Of a stretch of 56,101 nt of DNA, positions 51,749 through 56,101 are shown piece after piece. The notes under the pieces were generated by a model that did no database searches, was not told the origin of the DNA, and was given only the letters and a program-made list of their open reading frames with translations. This stretch comes from Alphaproteobacteria bacterium (GTDB lineage Bacteria; Pseudomonadota; Alphaproteobacteria; Thalassobaculales; Thalassobaculaceae), in assembly GCA_013203465.1 (NCBI GenBank), contig JABMNR010000138.1, positions 1 through 56,101 on the forward strand. Direction: 5' to 3'. The first letter of the stretch is position 1; every line of letters starts with the position of its first letter. Position numbers and translations under genes: made by a program.

Positions 51749-53539
51749 ATGACCGCGACGGTCCTCGGGGTCGACCGCTCGGTCACCGGGCGCCGCTGGG
51801 TCGCGCGCAACGGCGGGTCGTCCGACACCGACCGTCTGGGGTTGGCGATCGCCCAACGTTTCGGGCTGCCGGAAAATGTCGGCCGCCTGGTCGCCGACCG
51901 CGGTATCGATTTGGACGGGGTGGAGCGGTTTCTTGATCCGACCCTCAAGGCCGAACTGCCGGACCCGAGCATCCTCAAGGACATGGACACGGCGGCCGGC
52001 CGTCTCGCCGACGCGGTGGAGCGGGGCGAGGTCGTCGGGCTGTTCGCCGATTACGACGTGGACGGCGCCACCTCGGCGGCGTCGATGACGCGGTATCTCC
52101 GCGCCGCCGGGGCGCGGGCGGTTCTGCATGTGCCGGACCGCATCGACGAAGGCTATGGCCCGAACCTGCCGGCGCTCCTGGGCCTGGTGTCGCGGGGGGC
52201 CGGGCCGGTGGTCTGTCTCGATTGCGGGATTCTGGCGGTCGATATCCTAGGCGCCGCGCGGGACGCCGGGGTCGAGGTGCTGGTGGTCGATCATCACCTG
52301 GCCGAGCCGGATCTGCCGCCGGCGGTGGCGGTGGTGAACCCGAACCGGCTGGACCAGGCGCCGGGGCTCGGTCATCTGGCGGCGTGCGGGGTGACCTTCC
52401 TGGTTCTGGTGGCGCTGAACCGCGAGCTGCGGCGGCGCGGCTGGTTCGCGAGCCGGGCCGAGCCCGATCTGCGCTCGATCCTGGACCTAACCGCCTTGGG
52501 CACGGTGTGCGACGTGGTGCCGCTGCACGGCCTCAACCGCGCCTTCGTGGCCCAGGGGCTCAAGATCATGGCCGGGCGGGGCAACATCGGTCTGACGGCG
52601 TTGGGCGATGTGGCCGGGCTCGACCGGAAGCCGGACCCCTATCACCTCGGCTTCGTGCTCGGCCCGCGGATCAACGCCGGTGGCCGGGTCGGGCGGGCCG
52701 ATCTCGGCGCCCGGCTGCTGGCGACCGAGGACACCGAGGAGGCCCGCGCCATCGCCTCCGAGCTCGACCGGCACAACGACGAGCGCCGGCGGATCGAGGC
52801 GGAGGTGCTGCAAGCCGCGATCGCCCAGGCCGAGGACATGGCGGCCGAGGCGACCAGCGGTGACGCGCCGGTGCTGGTGGTGGCGGGTGAGGGCTGGCAC
52901 CCCGGGGTGGTCGGCATCATCGCCAGCCGGCTGAAGGATCGCTTTGGCCGCCCAACCTGCGTGATCGGGGTCGCGAATGGCGTCGGCAAGGGCTCGGGCC
53001 GCTCGGTCTCCGGCGTCGATCTCGGCGGGGCGGTGATCGCCGCGTATCAGGCGGGAATCCTGGATAAGGGCGGCGGGCACGCCATGGCCGCCGGGTTCAC
53101 GGTGGCGGCCGAGCGGATCGACGCGTTTCGCGATTTCCTCACCGAGCGGGTGCGCTCGACGCAAGAAAGCGGCCCGCTGGTGCCGACCCTGTCGATCGAC
53201 GGCACCGTGGCGCCGATGGGGGCCAACGCCGAGTTGGTGCGCACGGTCGACCGCATCGGCCCGTTCGGGACCGGGAATGCGGAGCCGCGCTTCGCGCTGG
53301 CCGATGTCCGGGTGGTCGGCGCCGCCGTGGCGGGGGAGAACCATGTGCGCTGTACCCTCAACGGCGCCGATGGCGGGCGCCTCAAGGGCATCGCCTTCCG
53401 CGCCATGGAAAGTGACCTCGGCCCGGCGTTGCTGCAAGCCGGAAGCTTACCGATGCACGTGGCGGGGCACCTGCGGGCCGATTATTTTCGCGGCGGCGAC
53501 GCGGTGCAGTTGGTGATCGACGACGCGGCGGTGAGCTGA
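51749..53539 (+). CDS. recJ: Single-stranded-DNA-specific exonuclease RecJ
   Basis: 596 residues. DHH phosphoesterase motif I DYDVDGATSA (Asp101, 103, 105), motif II in CLDCGIL (Asp158), motif III VVDHHLAEP (181-183) and VVNPNR; DHHA1 part holds GGGHAMAAGFTV. A C-terminal OB-like domain follows. It degrades ssDNA 5' to 3' in recombination and mismatch repair. Twenty-two bases after glpX. Confidence 0.97.
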   Translation: MTATVLGVDRSVTGRRWVARNGGSSDTDRLGLAIAQRFGLPENVGRLVADRGIDLDGVERFLDPTLKAELPDPSILKDMDTAAGRLADAVERGEVVGLFADYDVDGATSAASMTRYLRAAGARAVLHVPDRIDEGYGPNLPALLGLVSRGAGPVVCLDCGILAVDILGAARDAGVEVLVVDHHLAEPDLPPAVAVVNPNRLDQAPGLGHLAACGVTFLVLVALNRELRRRGWFASRAEPDLRSILDLTALGTVCDVVPLHGLNRAFVAQGLKIMAGRGNIGLTALGDVAGLDRKPDPYHLGFVLGPRINAGGRVGRADLGARLLATEDTEEARAIASELDRHNDERRRIEAEVLQAAIAQAEDMAAEATSGDAPVLVVAGEGWHPGVVGIIASRLKDRFGRPTCVIGVANGVGKGSGRSVSGVDLGGAVIAAYQAGILDKGGGHAMAAGFTVAAERIDAFRDFLTERVRSTQESGPLVPTLSIDGTVAPMGANAELVRTVDRIGPFGTGNAEPRFALADVRVVGAAVAGENHVRCTLNGADGGRLKGIAFRAMESDLGPALLQAGSLPMHVAGHLRADYFRGGDAVQLVIDDAAVS

Positions 53540-53542
53540 GCG

Positions 53543-54607
53543 TTAAACGGCTCCAGCCGTCATCTCCGCCGCCACCTCGTCGAAATGCCCGCGCACCGTC
53601 GCGGCGTCCAGCTCGCGGGCGATAAAGACGATGCGCGAGCGGCGATCGCCGTCCGGCCAGCCGGGCAGGCGCACCGGCGGGTGGAACACGTGATGCACGC
53701 CGTGGATCGCCACCGGCAGATCCTCGCCGCGCAGAGACAGAATGCCCTTCACCCGCAGCAACTGCTCGCCATAGGCGTGGCGCAGCCCGGCCAGCCAGAG
53801 ATTAACCTGATCCCAGTCCAGCGGCGCGTCGAAGCTCAGGGCGAAGGCGGCGATGCCGCCGTCGTGCCGGTTCACGTCGTGGTGATGGTGGCCATGGCCA
53901 TGCCCGTCGTCCGACAGCGCCTCGTCGCGCAGCCAGCGGGCGACATCGGGCGATTTGGTGGCGGGATCGTACCAGCCGGCGTCGAACAACTGGCCGGCGC
54001 TCACCGCCCCCATCACCGCCTCGATCCGCGCGGCGGTCGGGTTCAAGGCGGCGAGACGCCGATGCAGGGCGCCGACCACCGCCGGTTCGGCCAGGTCGGT
54101 CTTGGTCAGGATCAGCCGGTCGGCCATGGCCGCCTGCTTCACGCTCTCGGGCTGGGCGTCGAGCTGGCGGGCGCCATGCACCGTGTCGACCGTCGCCAGC
54201 ACCGCGTCCAGCCGGAAAAAGCCGACGACCAGCGGGTTGTTCAGCAGCATCTGGGCGATCGGCGCCGGATCGGCCAGCCCGGTGGTCTCGACGACCACGC
54301 GGGCGAACGGCGGGATCTCGCCCTCGCGCGCCCGGCCCAGCAGATCGCGCAGGGTGCTCTCCAAATCCGAGCGGATGGTGCAGCAGATGCAGCCTGACGC
54401 CATCACCACCAACTCGCCGTCGATCGCCTCCATCATGAGGTGATCGAGCCCGACCTCGCCGAACTCGTTGACGATGACGGCGGTGTCGGCCAGCGCCGGG
54501 TCGCGCAGCAGTCGGTTCAGCACCGTGGTCTTGCCGCTGCCGAGGAACCCGGTCAGCACCGAGACCGGAATGCGCTCGGCGGAGGGATCGCGGGCGAACA
54601 GGCTCAT
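53543..54607 (-). CDS. CobW/COG0523-family GTPase metallochaperone
   Basis: 354 residues. Walker A GFLGSGKTT at 20-28, the metal-binding CxCC motif at Cys73-x-Cys75-Cys76 in SGCICCTIR, and GTP-specificity ILTKTDLAE. A His-rich loop (GHGHGHHHHD) lies before the C-terminal CobW_C domain (about 255-350). These proteins use GTP to hand Zn or Co to client enzymes. AAGGAG precedes the ATG. Divergent from the cyclase-family metalloenzyme gene (227 bases), which might be a client; that is inference. Confidence 0.95.
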   Translation of the reverse strand: MSLFARDPSAERIPVSVLTGFLGSGKTTVLNRLLRDPALADTAVIVNEFGEVGLDHLMMEAIDGELVVMASGCICCTIRSDLESTLRDLLGRAREGEIPPFARVVVETTGLADPAPIAQMLLNNPLVVGFFRLDAVLATVDTVHGARQLDAQPESVKQAAMADRLILTKTDLAEPAVVGALHRRLAALNPTAARIEAVMGAVSAGQLFDAGWYDPATKSPDVARWLRDEALSDDGHGHGHHHHDVNRHDGGIAAFALSFDAPLDWDQVNLWLAGLRHAYGEQLLRVKGILSLRGEDLPVAIHGVHHVFHPPVRLPGWPDGDRRSRIVFIARELDAATVRGHFDEVAAEMTAGAV

Positions 54608-54833
54608 CGAGGGTCTCCTTGTGGTCTGATCGAGATGTTTGGTTCCCAAGCGTCTCGTGAACCGTCCACTAGAATGAATTTCCAGCTTGGCCGAACCGGG
54701 GGGCGGCCGGCAAGGCCCCCGGTGCGCTTGCGACGGCGACCGTTGCTTGACTTCGTTAACCAGTCCCCGCCACCATTCCAGGCAACGGGCCGCGCACAGC
54801 GTGTCGAGACGGCCCGCATCAGGGAGGCAGACC

Positions 54834-55901
54834 ATGCGCAAAAGCAAATTCGAAGCCGGCGACGGCAGCGACCATCCGACCCCCTCGCGGCGCGATTTCA
54901 TCAAAGGCGCGGCCCTCGGTACCGGCGCGGTCGCGGCCGGTGGCGGCACGTTGATGGGCGGGATCGGTGGCGATCAGCTGGCCCAGGCGGCGACCGGCGA
55001 GACCTGGTGGCCGTCGCGTTGGGGGGCGGAGGACCAGGCGGGTGCCTCGAACTGGATGACGCCGGAGAAGACCCTGGCGGCGGTCAAGAACATCAAGGAC
55101 GGCAAGGTCTACCGTATCGGCAAGGTGTACGAGGCCGGCATGCCGCTGTTCGGCGCGCGGGTGTTCGCGTTGCGCGTACCGGGCGCGCCGACCGGTGGGC
55201 CGTTCGGCGAGAACGCCTTGATCTATAACGATGAATTCCTGGCGACCGAAACCGGTCAGGTCGGCACGCAGTTCGACGGCCTGGGCCATATCGGCGTCTC
55301 GACCGGCGATGCCGGCAACAAGAACGAGCATCGCTACTACAACGGCTTCACCGGCGCCGAGATCGGCGGCGCCTACGGCCTCAACAAGATCGGCGTGGAG
55401 CACTGCAAGCCGTTCTTCACCACCGGCCATCTGGTCGACATTCTGGGTCTGAAAGGCGAAATGCCGGACGCCGGCGTCGAGATCACCATGCAGGACGTGA
55501 GCGACGCGCTGGCCAAGCAGGGGATGTCACCGGACGACGTGCAGCCGGGCGACGGCGTGTTTTTCAACACCGGCTGGGGCAGCCTGTGGATGAAGAACAA
55601 CGACCGGTTCAACTCCGGCTGTCCGGGCATCGGCCTGGAGGTGGCGAAGTGGTTGGTGTCCAAGGAAATCGCCATCACCGGTGCCGACACGTGGCCGACC
55701 GAGGTGGTGCCGAACCCGGATCCGAAACTGGCGTTCCCGGTGCATGCCGAGCTGATCACCAAGAACGGCATCTTCAACCACGAGAACTTGACCTTCGACG
55801 CGCTGATCGCCGACGGCAAACACCGCTTCGTCTACATCTTCAACCCGGTGCCGATCAAGGGCGCCACCGGCTCGATGGGCAGCCCGATCGCGGTCACCTG
55901 A
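54834..55901 (+). CDS. Tat-exported cyclase-family (kynurenine formamidase-like) enzyme
   Basis: 355 residues. The twin-arginine signal is SRRDFIKG at 18-25 followed by a hydrophobic Gly/Ala stretch and a cleavage site near AQA at about 50. The mature part has the cyclase/KFase metal motif as GTQFDGLGHIG (the family's HxGTHxDxxxH with Gln in place of one His), plus GDGVFFNTGW and the closing GSMGSPI. It likely binds a divalent metal and hydrolyses an amide or lactone in the periplasm. AGGGAGG precedes the ATG. Confidence 0.9.
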   Translation: MRKSKFEAGDGSDHPTPSRRDFIKGAALGTGAVAAGGGTLMGGIGGDQLAQAATGETWWPSRWGAEDQAGASNWMTPEKTLAAVKNIKDGKVYRIGKVYEAGMPLFGARVFALRVPGAPTGGPFGENALIYNDEFLATETGQVGTQFDGLGHIGVSTGDAGNKNEHRYYNGFTGAEIGGAYGLNKIGVEHCKPFFTTGHLVDILGLKGEMPDAGVEITMQDVSDALAKQGMSPDDVQPGDGVFFNTGWGSLWMKNNDRFNSGCPGIGLEVAKWLVSKEIAITGADTWPTEVVPNPDPKLAFPVHAELITKNGIFNHENLTFDALIADGKHRFVYIFNPVPIKGATGSMGSPIAVT

Positions 55902-55924
55902 ACAGCCCTCGCCGTGTGAACAGT

Positions 55925-55962
55925 CGTCGCCGGGCGGCGGGCGGTTCCGCCGCCCGGCGACG
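55925..55962. terminator. 16-bp perfect hairpin after the cyclase gene
   Basis: Arms 55925-55940 and 55947-55962 match perfectly with a GCGGTT loop. It starts 24 bases past the stop. GC is extreme and no T-run follows; it may stop transcripts or protect the 3' end. Confidence 0.55.
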
Positions 55963-56026
55963 TTCCGGCTCAGCCGCGTGGCGGGCTTGATTTATCCGGG
56001 CCGGCCTTGTACATCCGTCCGCCGAC

Positions 56027-56101
56027 GACCCCTTCGTCTAGAGGCCTAGGACACAGCCCTATCACGGCGGCAACACGGGTTCGAATCCCGTAGGGGACGC
56101 C
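56027..56101 (+). tRNA. tRNA-Glu-like gene with anticodon ATC and two helix mismatches
   Basis: Partial: the final A of CCA is outside the window. D-arm (TCTAGAGGCCTAGGA) and T-arm (CGGGTTCGAATCCCG) are those of alphaproteobacterial tRNA-Glu. The acceptor arm GACCCCT against AGGGGAC leaves A2 opposite A71. The anticodon stem CAGCC/GGCGG has A28 opposite G42. The loop CTATCAC gives anticodon ATC (56061-56063) where tRNA-Glu has TTC. Three departures from the expected tRNA suggest a decayed duplicate or base errors at the window edge; as written it would read GAT. Confidence 0.75.

Overview
The window looks like a high-GC alphaproteobacterial chromosome, probably Rhodospirillales-like. The support is the rplM-rpsI pair, a class I PHA synthase, the hom-glpX-recJ order, the split protocatechuate branch genes and a tRNA-Glu with an alphaproteobacterial-style body. 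The genus cannot be read from the sequence.

Region 1 (1 to about 8,400) is the right-hand part of an integrated element abutting the 3' end of a tRNA-Ser(GCT) gene. All its genes run leftward: tyrosine integrase, an unknown gene, AlpA-type HTH, a small basic protein, Toprim/RecA-like primase-helicase, a repeat-dense non-coding block that resembles an iteron origin, two unknown proteins (one coiled coil), HK97-type major capsid protein, S49 protease and a small protein. No tail, lysis, portal or terminase gene is visible. The element continues beyond base 1. The mix of AlpA, primase, own capsid and protease fits a capsid-encoding phage satellite (cf-PICI-like) or a reduced prophage.

Region 2 (8.5-20.7 kb) holds a PAS histidine kinase, a TauE/SafE exporter divergent from a LysR regulator, and an aromatic catabolism cluster. 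That cluster has pcaHG, a lone receiver protein, and pcaD-pcaC-shikimate/quinate dehydrogenase, divergent from an SsuABC-type ABC importer. A racemase/flavodoxin pair follows. Together these suggest uptake and ring cleavage of quinate/protocatechuate-type substrates; pcaB is not in the window.

Region 3 (20.8-30.8 kb) starts with an RNA modification cluster: a RlmI-like methyltransferase, a SpoU methyltransferase, an RNase Z-like MBL protein, an NSUN-type m5C methyltransferase and RsmI. It continues with an MFS transporter, an isochorismatase-like hydrolase, a PAS protein, an amidase and an enolase-superfamily enzyme.

Region 4 (30.4-43.7 kb) contains an operon in which two AT-rich genes, a membrane protein and a Cas2/SinR-like protein, sit between enoyl-CoA hydratase and a CoA-binding/O-acetylhomoserine sulfhydrylase fusion. 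It also has an AEC permease, an alpha/beta hydrolase, tandem HAD phosphatases, an amidinotransferase-family hydrolase with an OYE-type reductase, a thioesterase and aldose epimerase pair, rplM-rpsI, a second AT-rich orphan membrane gene, a cupin and a gamma-carbonic anhydrase-like protein.

Region 5 (43.7-56.1 kb) contains a MASE1 histidine kinase followed by a receiver gene broken by an in-frame TGA, phaC divergent from an OmpA-family lipoprotein, hom, glpX, recJ, a CobW GTPase divergent from a Tat-exported cyclase-family enzyme, and at the right edge a tRNA-Glu-like gene with two helix mismatches and anticodon ATC.
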